Origin: Pseudomonas nicosulfuronedens
GTDB taxonomy: Bacteria > Pseudomonadota > Gammaproteobacteria > Pseudomonadales > Pseudomonadaceae
Length of the DNA stretch: 64,000 nt
Assembly (NCBI RefSeq): GCF_005877905.1
Contig: NZ_SWDV01000002.1
Span: 248,001 to 312,000 of the forward strand
Direction of reading: 5' to 3'
Position 1 is the stretch's first letter. Each line of letters starts with the position of its first letter. The notes below the pieces were generated by a model. The model did not search any database and was not told where the DNA came from. It was given only the letters and a program-made list of their open reading frames with translations. This document shows, piece by piece, positions 32,131-39,501 of this stretch. The position numbers and the translations under genes were made by a program.

Positions 32131-33015
32131 ATGCCCCTCCGCCACGTTCTCCTCGCCTTGCTGGTCACCCTGATCTGGGGCGTCAACTTCGTCGTGATCA
32201 AGGTCGGCCTGCACGACTTCCCGCCGCTGCTGTTCTGCGCCCTGCGCTTCGCCCTGGCGGCGCTACCGTTGATCTTCCTGCGCGGCCCGCTGCCGGCGCC
32301 GTTCTGGCGCATCGTGCAGATCGGCGTACTGCTGGGCGTGGTCAAGTTCGGCCTGCTGTTCGTCGGTATGCATATCGGCATGCCCGCTGGCCTGTCGTCG
32401 CTGGTGCTGCAGAGCCAGGTGTTCTTCACCGTGCTGATCGCCGCTGCCTTCCTCGGCGAGCGTCCCAGCCCGCGTGCGTTGATCGGCTTGGCGCTGGCCG
32501 CTGGCGGCCTGCTGCTGATCGGCCTGGAACGCCCCATGGGCGACAGCCTGGTGGCCTTCCTGCTGGTGATTGCCGCCGCGCTGGCGTGGGCTTTTTCCAA
32601 CATCGCCACCAAGCGCTCCGGTGCCAGCGACATGCTGCGCCTGATCAGCTGGGTCAGCCTGATCCCGCCGTTGCCGCTGCTGGTGCTGTCGTGGATCTTC
32701 GAAGGCCCGGAGGCCATCGAGCACGCCGTGGTCAACATCAACTGGACCGGCGCAGGCGCGCTGCTCTACATCGCCTTCCTCGCCACCACCGTCGGTTTCG
32801 GCCTGTGGAGCTTCCTGCTGCGCCGCTACCCGGCCAGCCAGGTCACGCCCTTCGCCCTCGCCGTGCCGGTGTCCGGGCTGCTGTCGGGCTGGCTGTTCCT
32901 GGGGGAAGACCTCACCACCCAGGACTGGATGGCCTGCGTGCTGGTGTTCGTCGGCCTGGCCGTAACCGTGCTGCCGGCTTCGATCTGGCGTCGTCGAGCG
33001 GTAGCGAACGCTTAG
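32131..33015 (+). CDS. EamA-family DMT exporter
   Basis: 294 aa with ten predicted helices and two EamA repeats. The N-terminus L-I-W-G-V-N-F-V-V-I-K-V-G-L-H and G-M-P-A-G-L-S-S-L-V-L-Q-S-Q-x-F-F-T follow E. coli EamA closely, which exports O-acetylserine and cysteine. A drug/metabolite exporter at the inner membrane is certain; the substrate is inferred from similarity only. Confidence 0.85.
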   Translation: MPLRHVLLALLVTLIWGVNFVVIKVGLHDFPPLLFCALRFALAALPLIFLRGPLPAPFWRIVQIGVLLGVVKFGLLFVGMHIGMPAGLSSLVLQSQVFFTVLIAAAFLGERPSPRALIGLALAAGGLLLIGLERPMGDSLVAFLLVIAAALAWAFSNIATKRSGASDMLRLISWVSLIPPLPLLVLSWIFEGPEAIEHAVVNINWTGAGALLYIAFLATTVGFGLWSFLLRRYPASQVTPFALAVPVSGLLSGWLFLGEDLTTQDWMACVLVFVGLAVTVLPASIWRRRAVANA

Positions 33016-33022
33016 CAGGGTG

Positions 33023-33349
33023 TCAGACCACCTCGCCGAGGCGCTCTACTACCCACTGATTGATGCTCTGGTTGCTCAGCTCCGCCTTGATCGCCACCTG
33101 CGCATGCAGTTGCGGGTCCAGGCGCAAGCTGAGCTTGCCGGAGAACGGCCGCTGCGGTTCGCGGCCGAGTTTGCTGCAGGTCGCCAGGTAGTCGTCCACC
33201 GCCTCTTCGAACGCCTCGCGCAACTCGCCGACCGACTCACCGAGGAATCCGATCACGTCGCGGATGCCGGCGACATGGCCGATGAACAGCCCGTCGTCGT
33301 CGCTGTATTCGATTCGTGCGGCGTAGCCTTGGTATTTCATGGGCGTCAT
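33023..33349 (-). CDS. hicB: HicB antitoxin
   Basis: 108 aa (105 if started at the ATG at 33340). The N-terminal partial RNase-H-like HicB domain (Y-S-D-D-D-G-L-F-I-G-H-V-A-G, E-A-V-D-D-Y-L) is followed by a ribbon-helix-helix region (K-L-S-L-R-L-D-P-Q-L-H, N-Q-S-I-N-Q-W-V-V-E-R-L) for DNA binding. It neutralises HicA and autoregulates the operon. It overlaps hicA by four bases and is translated after the toxin, the usual HicAB order. Confidence 0.9.
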   Translation of the reverse strand: MTPMKYQGYAARIEYSDDDGLFIGHVAGIRDVIGFLGESVGELREAFEEAVDDYLATCSKLGREPQRPFSGKLSLRLDPQLHAQVAIKAELSNQSINQWVVERLGEVV

Positions 33350-33600
33350 GGGTGGACTCCTGCCTGTTCGAGCAAAGCGCGTGCGTCACGCACCTGATAG
33401 GGCATGGCTTCCTTGGTCGGGTGTGGGCGATGGAAGGTGGCGATGATGCCATTCAGCTCGAAACGCACCCGTGAACCATGGCCCTCGACCACCTGCGCGC
33501 CGAGCGAGATCAGCAGCGACTCGATGCGCAGCCATTCCAGTGAAGCCGGAACGGGGAGGGAGTAGATCAACTCCACTGTCCTGCGTTGCCGGGCATTCAT
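33346..33600 (-). CDS. hicA: HicA-type mRNA interferase toxin
   Basis: 84 aa double-stranded RNA-binding-like fold. The region G-H-G-S-R-V-R-F-E-L-N-G followed by F-H-R-P-H-P aligns with the HicA core. The residue that is the catalytic His in canonical G-S-H-x-x-F toxins is Arg here, while a His precedes the Gly-Ser. This variant is seen in other longer HicA proteins. The start at 33600 follows GGAGCACGGG. First gene of the pair. Confidence 0.85.
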   Translation of the reverse strand: MNARQRRTVELIYSLPVPASLEWLRIESLLISLGAQVVEGHGSRVRFELNGIIATFHRPHPTKEAMPYQVRDARALLEQAGVHP

Positions 33601-33613
33601 CCCGTGCTCCGAT

Positions 33614-33640
33614 AGTTGGTATCAGATTATGCTACCAACT
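33614..33640. promoter_or_regulatory. HicAB operator/promoter
   Basis: AGTTGGTA (33614-33621) and TACCAACT (33633-33640) form an 8-bp inverted repeat separated by 11 bp, 14 bp upstream of the hicA start. CATAAT, a -10-like hexamer on the - strand, lies in the spacer, so a HicB RHH dimer bound here would cover the promoter. Confidence 0.6.
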
Positions 33641-33692
33641 GATGCGAAGAGCCAGGTGTCGGATACGTCGCCAGGGGTCGTGTGAATTGTCT

Positions 33693-34094
33693 TCAGTGAC
33701 AGCACTTCCCCGACTCCAGGTCCTTGAGGATCGGGCAGTCCGGCCGGTGGTCGCCCTGGCAGTGGTCGCTCAGTTCCTGCAGGGTGTCGCGCAGGCTGCT
33801 GAGTTCGGCGATCTTGCGGTTGAGTTCGTCGATGTGCCGGGCGGCCAGGGCCTTCACGTCGGCGCTGGCTCGCTGGCGGTCCTGCCAGAGGGCGAGCAGG
33901 TGGCCGACCTCTTCCAGTGAGAAGCCGAAATCCCGCGAGCGGCGGATGAAGGCCAGGGTGTGCAGGTCCTGCTCGCTGTAGTGACGGTAGCCGCTGGTGC
34001 TGCGGCCGGCGGGGGCGAGCAGACCGGTGGATTCGTAGTAGCGGATCATCTTCGCGGTCAGGCCGCTCTTCTTTGCTGCTTCACCGATGTTCAT
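33693..34094 (-). CDS. cueR: Copper-responsive MerR-family regulator CueR
   Basis: 133 aa. The winged helix begins M-N-I-G-E-A-A-K-K-S-G-L-T-A-K-M-I-R-Y-Y-E. The metal loop has the two Cys ligands in H-C-Q-G-D-H-R-P-D-C-P-I (Cys112 and Cys120), the Cu(I)/Ag(I)/Au(I) signature. A C-terminal C-C-H follows. It sits 48 bp after copA on the same strand and should activate copA and copZ by twisting 19-bp-spaced promoters; CueR boxes are visible before both. Confidence 0.93.
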   Translation of the reverse strand: MNIGEAAKKSGLTAKMIRYYESTGLLAPAGRSTSGYRHYSEQDLHTLAFIRRSRDFGFSLEEVGHLLALWQDRQRASADVKALAARHIDELNRKIAELSSLRDTLQELSDHCQGDHRPDCPILKDLESGKCCH

Positions 34095-34114
34095 GCCGAT
34101 TCCTCTTGAGCGAC

Positions 34115-34136
34115 CGCCCCCGATAGTTCGGGGGCG
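34115..34136 (-). terminator. Hairpin between copA and cueR
   Basis: CGCCCCCGA-TAGT-TCGGGGGCG, a nine-pair stem without a T-run. It may reduce read-through from copper-induced copA into cueR. Confidence 0.5.
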
Positions 34137-34142
34137 ACACTG

Positions 34143-36548
34143 TCATTTCTGATCCTGGGGTTTCCAGCGCTTGAGCAGCAGGGCGTTGCTCACCACGCTG
34201 ACGCTCGAAGCGGCCATCGCCGCGCCGGCCACCATCGGGTTGAGCAGGCCGAAGGCCGCCAGCGGAATGCCCACCAGGTTGTAGATGAAGGCCCAGAACA
34301 GGTTCTGGCGGATCTTCGCGTAGGTGCGCCGGGAGATATCCAGCGCCGCCGGCACCAGGCGCGGGTCGCCGCGCATCAGGGTGATGCCGGCCGCGTGCAT
34401 GGCAACATCGGTGCCGCCGCCCATGGCGATGCCGACGTCCGCCGCGGCCAGTGCAGGGGCATCGTTGATGCCGTCGCCGACCATCGCCACGACTTTGCCT
34501 GCCTGTCGCAATGCACCGACCACGGCAGCCTTGTCGCCGGGCAGCACTTCGGCGTGCACATCGTCCAGGCCCAGGGCGTCGGCGACGACCTTGGCGCTGC
34601 CACGGTTGTCACCGGTGATCAGGTGGCTGGCGATGCCGCGTTCGCGCAGAGCGTCAATGGCGACCTTCGCTCCTTCCTTGAGGCTGTCGCCAAAGGCGAA
34701 CAGGGCGATGACGCGGGGCTGCGGTTTGCGCTCGATCAGCCAGGACAGGGTGCGGCCCTCGGCCTCCCATTGCCTGGCGGAGTCGGCCAGCGCTCCGGCT
34801 GGCAGCTGTGCTTCGTCGAGCATCCGCCGATTGCCCAGGGCCAGCAGGCGGCCATCGATGCGGCCCTGGATGCCACGCCCGGTCAGGGCCTGGATGGCCT
34901 CGGCGGCGGCGGGGTTCAGGCTGCGCTCGGCGCAGGCATCGAGTACGGCGCGAGCCAGCGGGTGTTCACTGCCGCGTTGCAGGGCGCCGGCCAGGGCCAG
35001 GGCTTCGGCCTCGTCGCCGCTCGCGGCGAGGTTGGTGATGCGCGGCTGACCGGAGGTGAGGGTGCCGGTCTTGTCGAAGGCCACGGCGGTCACCGCATGG
35101 GCGACTTCCAGGGCTTCGGCGTCCTTGATCAGGATGCCATGCTTGGCCGCTACGCCGGTGCCCGCCATGATCGCGGTCGGGGTGGCGAGGCCCAGGGCGC
35201 AGGGGCAGGCGATGACCAGCACGGCCACGGCGTTGATCAGTGCCTGTTCCCAGCCAGCGCCAGCGATCAGCCAGCCGACCAGGGTGAGCAGGGCAATGCC
35301 GATCACCACCGGCACGAACACGTTGCTGACCTTGTCCACCAGCTTCTGGATCGGTGCCTTGGCTGCCTGGGCGTCTTCCACCAGGCGGATGATGCGTGCC
35401 AGCACGGTCTCGCCGCCCAGTGCAGTAGTCTTCACGCGCAACACGCCTTCGCCGTTGATGGCGCCGCCGGTGACCGGATCGCCGATGTCCTTGGGCACCG
35501 GCAGGCTTTCGCCGGTGATCAGGGCCTCGTCGGCATGGCTCTGCCCGGCGAGGACTTCACCGTCCACCGGGAAACGTTCGCCGGGGCGCACGAGCACTTC
35601 GTCGCCCAGGCGCAGTTCGGCGATGGCGACGTCCTCTTCGATACCGTCACGCACGCGGGTAGCGCGCTCTGGCCGCAAGGCTTCAAGAGCTCGGATGGCG
35701 GCGGCGGTCTGGCGTTTGGCGCGGCTTTCCAGGTACTTGCCGAGCAGGATCAGGGTGATGACCACGGCGCTGGCTTCGAAGTACAGGTGCGGCATCTGCC
35801 CGGGAGCTGCGGCGTACCAGAGGTACAGGCTCAGGCCATAGCCGGCGCTGGTGCCGAGGGCGACCAGCAGGTCCATATTGCCGCTGCGGGCGCGTACGGC
35901 CTTGTAGGCCGATACATAGAAGCGAGCGCCGATGATGAATTGCACGGGCGTGGCGAGGACGAACTGCACCCAGGCCGGCAGCATCCAGTGCTGGCCGAAC
36001 CAGTCGCCAACCATCGGCAGCACCAGCGGCAGCGACAGCAGGATGGCGGCGGCCAGCCACCAGCGCTCGCGCGCCAGGCGGGCCACGGCCGGGTCCACGG
36101 TGGGTTGGTCTGGTTCAAGGGGGCGGGCCTTGTAGCCGGCCTTGTCGACGGCAGCGATCAGCGTGGCTGCCTCCACCGCGCCGAGCAACTCGACATGGGC
36201 GCGCTCACTGGCCAGGTTGACGCTGGCTGTGCGCACACCGGGCACCTTGGCCAGGGCGCGCTCGACGCGCCCGACGCAACTGGCGCAGGTCATGCCCTCG
36301 ATGGCCAGTTCCAGGCTGTGGGCCGGTACCTGGTAACCGGCCTGCTCGACGGCGGCGACCAAAGCCGGCAGGGTGTTGCTGCTGGACGGTGCGGCGAGTT
36401 GCACGCGGGCCTGTTCGCTGGCCAGGTTGACGCTGGCGTCCTGCACGCCGGGCACTTTGCGCAGGGCGCGCTCGACCCGACCAGCGCAGCTGGCGCAGGT
36501 CATCCCGGAGACGGGCAGGTCGAGCTCGATGGGGTTGGCGCTGCTCAT
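34143..36548 (-). CDS. copA: Cu(I)-exporting P1B-type ATPase CopA/CueA
   Basis: 801 aa. Two N-terminal heavy-metal domains each contain G-M-T-C-A-S-C (Cys18/21 and about 87/90). Eight membrane helices follow, with the intramembrane [11 protein letters not shown] (about residue 448). The phosphorylation loop is D-K-T-G-T-L-T (Asp near 491), the ATP-binding region has G-S-E-H-P-L-A and the hinge is G-D-G-I-N-D-A-P-A. It pumps Cu(I) from cytosol to periplasm, loaded by CopZ. A CueR box lies 35 bp upstream. Confidence 0.95.
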   Translation of the reverse strand: MSSANPIELDLPVSGMTCASCAGRVERALRKVPGVQDASVNLASEQARVQLAAPSSSNTLPALVAAVEQAGYQVPAHSLELAIEGMTCASCVGRVERALAKVPGVRTASVNLASERAHVELLGAVEAATLIAAVDKAGYKARPLEPDQPTVDPAVARLARERWWLAAAILLSLPLVLPMVGDWFGQHWMLPAWVQFVLATPVQFIIGARFYVSAYKAVRARSGNMDLLVALGTSAGYGLSLYLWYAAAPGQMPHLYFEASAVVITLILLGKYLESRAKRQTAAAIRALEALRPERATRVRDGIEEDVAIAELRLGDEVLVRPGERFPVDGEVLAGQSHADEALITGESLPVPKDIGDPVTGGAINGEGVLRVKTTALGGETVLARIIRLVEDAQAAKAPIQKLVDKVSNVFVPVVIGIALLTLVGWLIAGAGWEQALINAVAVLVIACPCALGLATPTAIMAGTGVAAKHGILIKDAEALEVAHAVTAVAFDKTGTLTSGQPRITNLAASGDEAEALALAGALQRGSEHPLARAVLDACAERSLNPAAAEAIQALTGRGIQGRIDGRLLALGNRRMLDEAQLPAGALADSARQWEAEGRTLSWLIERKPQPRVIALFAFGDSLKEGAKVAIDALRERGIASHLITGDNRGSAKVVADALGLDDVHAEVLPGDKAAVVGALRQAGKVVAMVGDGINDAPALAAADVGIAMGGGTDVAMHAAGITLMRGDPRLVPAALDISRRTYAKIRQNLFWAFIYNLVGIPLAAFGLLNPMVAGAAMAASSVSVVSNALLLKRWKPQDQK

Positions 36549-36582
36549 GGGGCTTTCTCCCTGAAGTTCCCCGATAGCATCA

Positions 36583-36603
36583 ACCTTGACACGAGGGTAA
36601 GGT
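36583..36603. promoter_or_regulatory. CueR box of copA
   Basis: ACCTTGAC-N5-GTAAGGT reads as a 21-bp dyad centred between the promoter hexamers on the - strand. The -35 side contains TTGACC on the - strand. It is less symmetric than the copZ box, with outer ACCTT/AAGGT arms conserved. Confidence 0.75.
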
Positions 36604-36654
36604 CAACCCTCGTTCGCTGCCATCTTGTCGCAGGTCAGGCCGCGAGGCGGATTC

Positions 36655-37128
36655 TCAACTGCCGCTGGAGACCGGCATCAGGTAAAGACCGCTCTCGCTG
36701 TTGGCGATACGGAACTTGCGCACTTCGCCGGCATGCAATTGGACAGACTGCGCGCGCAGCGGCTGGATACCACTGCGGCAGAGTCCGGAGTTGGCGGTCT
36801 GCAGGCGAAGGGAGACTTCGCCAGGCGGCAGGTTGAGGGCGATTTCGCCTTCGGGCTGCAGGCGCGAGACCTTTTCGTCCTGTACATAGAGGTCGATGTC
36901 GCAGGCGGTGCCGGTATCCAGCCGTTCGCGGCTGACGATCAGCACGGCATAGGCCACCGGCTGTGCGTCGGGCACTGGCCAGGAGCCGGGAGTGCTTGGT
37001 GGCGGCGCGGTCGGGGAAGTAGGCGCGGGTGCGGAAGGCGCCGAGGGCTCTTCGGGCATGCCGTCGGCGCAAGCAATGAACGGGAGGGCGGCCGTGAGGC
37101 CAACGGCGAGCAGTAGGGAACGGCGCAT
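36655..37128 (-). CDS. Secreted Pro/Ala-rich protein in the copper cluster
   Basis: 157 aa. A signal peptide ends near L-P-F-I-A-C-A-D-G; the I-A-C could be a lipobox, so it may be a lipoprotein. A low-complexity linker follows (P-S-A-P-S-A-P-A-P-T-S-P-T-A-P-P-P), then a beta-rich domain of about 100 aa with two Cys (T-A-C-D-I-D-L, S-G-L-C-R-S-G) that could form a disulfide. No metal-binding His/Met cluster is seen. Between copA and copZ, but function unknown. Confidence 0.65.
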   Translation of the reverse strand: MRRSLLLAVGLTAALPFIACADGMPEEPSAPSAPAPTSPTAPPPSTPGSWPVPDAQPVAYAVLIVSRERLDTGTACDIDLYVQDEKVSRLQPEGEIALNLPPGEVSLRLQTANSGLCRSGIQPLRAQSVQLHAGEVRKFRIANSESGLYLMPVSSGS

Positions 37129-37218
37129 GGGCGTTCTCCGATGAGTCAGCTATTTCCGCAGCTTGGCTGAGAGGCTGACGTAGGACAAGTGCAAGGCGAC
37201 TTCAGCGCGACAGGCTTG

Positions 37219-37239
37219 ACCTTGCCACGGTGGCAAGGT
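37219..37239. promoter_or_regulatory. CueR box of copZ
   Basis: A perfect 21-bp inverted repeat, ACCTTGCCAC around a central G and GTGGCAAGGT. It matches the consensus CueR operator and starts 64 bp before the copZ ATG; the preceding TTGACC serves as the -35 element. Confidence 0.88.
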
Positions 37240-37282
37240 CGAAACTGCACCCAACGCTTCAATCCATCAGAGGAGAGATTCC

Positions 37283-37480
37283 ATGCACACCTTCAATGTC
37301 AAAGGCATGAGCTGCGGCCACTGCGTGCGGGCCATCACCCAGGCGGTACAGGCGCTGGATGCCGCGGCGGATGTACAGGTCGACCTGGGTGCCGGCGAAG
37401 TCCGCGTCGCCAGCCGTCTGGACGATTCCGCGATTCTCGCGGCGATCCGCGAGGAAGGCTACGAGGCCGAGGCGGCCTGA
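37283..37480 (+). CDS. copZ: Copper chaperone CopZ
   Basis: 65 aa single HMA domain with the Cu(I) site G-M-S-C-G-H-C (Cys11 and Cys14). It shuttles cytosolic Cu(I) to CopA. Its own promoter carries the perfect CueR box, and GAGGAGAG gives a strong ribosome site. The gene is divergent from copA, with the secreted Pro-rich gene between them. Confidence 0.92.
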   Translation: MHTFNVKGMSCGHCVRAITQAVQALDAAADVQVDLGAGEVRVASRLDDSAILAAIREEGYEAEAA

Positions 37481-37495
37481 GGTTTCATTCCTTCC

Positions 37496-37516
37496 GGGCC
37501 GGCGTCCTGCCGGCCC
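37496..37516. terminator. Hairpin between copZ and the TetR gene
   Basis: GGGCCGGC-GTCCT-GCCGGCCC, an eight-pair GC stem directly abutting the TetR-family stop codon and 15 bp after copZ. T-runs are lacking on both sides, so termination efficiency is uncertain. Confidence 0.5.
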
Positions 37517-38149
37517 TTACGCCAGTGCCGGATGCCAGTCGCGCACCAGCCCACGGAACACGGCGTCGAACAGTTCGCGGGTTTCCTGCAACGGGTCGAA
37601 CAGGCCCGGGTCGCGCAGCCAGTCACTGAGCAGGCCGAAGATCATCGCGTGCACCGCTCGCGAGGCGATCTTGGGCGTCACGCCGGGCATCAGCCGTGTG
37701 CGGCAATCCTCGCGGTTGAACAGCTGCTCGCAAAGCTCGATGAACTGGCGGACGAACTGGTTATGGCGCTCCTCGGCGTCGCGCAATTCATCGGTGAACT
37801 CGCAGCGTTGCAGGAGGATGGTGAGGATGCGCCGGCGCTGCTCGTCGCGGGCCAGGTTCTCGACCACTTCCACGCTGAGCTGGAACAGCGATTCGATCGG
37901 GTCGTGGCCGTCGCAGCCGGACAGCCGCTGCGCCAGCTGCTCAGGCGGCAGGCGGACCTGGTTGAGCATGTCGTTGAACAAGTGTGCCTTGTTCTGGAAG
38001 TGCCAATACACCGCTCCGCGGGTCACTCCTGCGGCGCGCGCGATCTCTTCGAGACTGGTATTTGAGACGCCTTTCGCAAAGAAAAGGCCTTCAGCCGAGT
38101 CAAGAATCGTCTGACGGGTTCGTTCCGAATCTTCTTTAGTTCTTCGCAT
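37517..38149 (-). CDS. TetR-family repressor of the RND pump
   Basis: 210 aa. The N-terminal HTH (R-R-T-K-E-D-S-E-R-T-R-Q-T-I-L-D-S-A) and V-T-R-G-A-V-Y-W-H-F-Q-N-K match the AcrR/TtgR/MexZ group, and the C-terminal ligand domain resembles AcrR_C. The start at 38149 (M-R-R-T-K-E-D) is preferred to an upstream in-frame start at 38179. It is divergent from the RND genes and presumably represses them until a drug binds. Confidence 0.88.
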   Translation of the reverse strand: MRRTKEDSERTRQTILDSAEGLFFAKGVSNTSLEEIARAAGVTRGAVYWHFQNKAHLFNDMLNQVRLPPEQLAQRLSGCDGHDPIESLFQLSVEVVENLARDEQRRRILTILLQRCEFTDELRDAEERHNQFVRQFIELCEQLFNREDCRTRLMPGVTPKIASRAVHAMIFGLLSDWLRDPGLFDPLQETRELFDAVFRGLVRDWHPALA

Positions 38150-38215
38150 GGCGCTTGCTGGTATACAGGCTAGGATCACTGAGTGACAGGCAGTTTACTG
38201 ATTTTATAGCGCTAA

Positions 38216-38234
38216 CAGTGCTTTACAGACACTG
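38216..38234. promoter_or_regulatory. Candidate TetR operator
   Basis: CAGTG-N9-CACTG inverted repeat in the divergent intergenic region. Related CACTG/CAGT half-sites also appear at 38177-38200. The assignment rests on position and symmetry only. Confidence 0.4.
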
Positions 38235-38304
38235 GCGTAGGTAAGAGTCACACCGTCGTCGTCCCCTGGGGTTCCGCCGTCAGTCATTTCCATGGAGAGG
38301 TTAC

Positions 38305-39489
38305 ATGCCGTTTGCCCGTCGTTTGCCCGTCGCGCTTGCTGTCGTTGGGTTGCCAGTCCTGTTTTCTGCCTGGGCCCAGGCCGAGGACAAACCTGCCACG
38401 GCGGCGCCTCCTCCCCCGGCAGTGACGGTCGAAGTGGCCAAGAGCGCTCCGGTGCCCCTGACCTTCGAATACGCCGCGCGGACCGCCGGCTACCGCGAAG
38501 TGGAAGTGCGCGCCCAGGTCAGCGGCATCCTGCAGCGTCGCACCTACGAGGAGGGCCGGCCGGTGAAGGAGGGCCAGGTGCTGTTCCGCATCGACCCGCG
38601 TCCCTACCAGGCTGCGCTGGGCCAGGCCAAGGGTTCCCTGGCGCAGACCCAGGCGCGCTACCGGCAGACGGAGCGCGACCTCAAACGTATCCGCGAACTG
38701 CAGAAAAAGGGCTTTGCCAGCGAGAGCGAACTGGATCGCTACGTCTCCGATTTCGAACAGGCCAAGGCGGACGTCGAGGCGGCGAAGGCCAATGTCCAGG
38801 CCAAGCAGATCGACCTGAACTACACCACGGTTACCGCGCCGATTTCCGGCATGGCGAGCAAGGAAGTGCGCTCGGAGGGCAGCCTGGTGGCGGCCAGCGA
38901 TCCGAACTCCAGCCTGCTGACCAAGCTCACCCAGCTCGACCCGGTGTACGTCAACTTCGCCTATCCCGACACCCAGGCCGCGCAGATGAACGATGGGGTG
39001 AAGAGTGGTCGCTACATCCTGCCCAAGGACGGCAAGCTGACCGCCGAGTTGCGCTTCGGTGATGGCAGCAAGTACCCCATCGAAGGCGTCGTCGATTTCA
39101 CCGACAGCTTCGTCAACACCGGCACCGGCACCGTGAACGCCCGCGCCGTGGTGCCCAACCCGCACAACCTGCTGATCCCTGGTCAGTTCGTGCGCATCCT
39201 GATCACCGGCATCACCCAGAGCAACGCCGTGACCCTGCCCGAGCGCGCACTGGCCCAGGGCCCGCGCGGCACCTTCGTCTACGTGGTGGACAAGGACGGT
39301 TTCGCCCGTGTGCGCCAGGTGACGACCTCCAAGACCGTCAACGGCCGCTGGATTATCGATGCCGGCGTGGATGACGGTGACCATGTGATCGTCGAAGGCA
39401 TTCCCAAGGTCAGGCCGGACCAGCCGGTAAAGGCCAGCGAGGCAGCACCGCAGTCGCCTGCGCCGCAACCCGCCCAGGCACAGTCCTAA
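38305..39489 (+). CDS. RND periplasmic adaptor (membrane fusion protein)
   Basis: 394 aa. A cleavable signal peptide ends at W-A-Q-A-E-D without a lipobox Cys, unlike MexA/MexX-type adaptors, which are lipidated. The order is beta-barrel/lipoyl halves (V-R-A-Q-V-S-G-I-L-Q-R-R, T-V-T-A-P-I-S-G), an alpha-hairpin, and a membrane-proximal domain with L-I-P-G-Q-F-V-R. The C-terminal tail is Pro/Ala/Gln-rich. It couples the RND transporter, encoded 12 bp downstream, to an outer-membrane channel supplied from elsewhere. Confidence 0.92.
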   Translation: MPFARRLPVALAVVGLPVLFSAWAQAEDKPATAAPPPPAVTVEVAKSAPVPLTFEYAARTAGYREVEVRAQVSGILQRRTYEEGRPVKEGQVLFRIDPRPYQAALGQAKGSLAQTQARYRQTERDLKRIRELQKKGFASESELDRYVSDFEQAKADVEAAKANVQAKQIDLNYTTVTAPISGMASKEVRSEGSLVAASDPNSSLLTKLTQLDPVYVNFAYPDTQAAQMNDGVKSGRYILPKDGKLTAELRFGDGSKYPIEGVVDFTDSFVNTGTGTVNARAVVPNPHNLLIPGQFVRILITGITQSNAVTLPERALAQGPRGTFVYVVDKDGFARVRQVTTSKTVNGRWIIDAGVDDGDHVIVEGIPKVRPDQPVKASEAAPQSPAPQPAQAQS

Positions 39490-39501
39490 GGAGCGCCCAT
39501 C

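Noticed and set aside
37283..37629. Longer frame overlapping copZ on the + strand
   Set aside because: copZ has the correct length, Cys motif and ribosome site; the overlapping frame gives an Arg/Pro-rich sequence with no domain.
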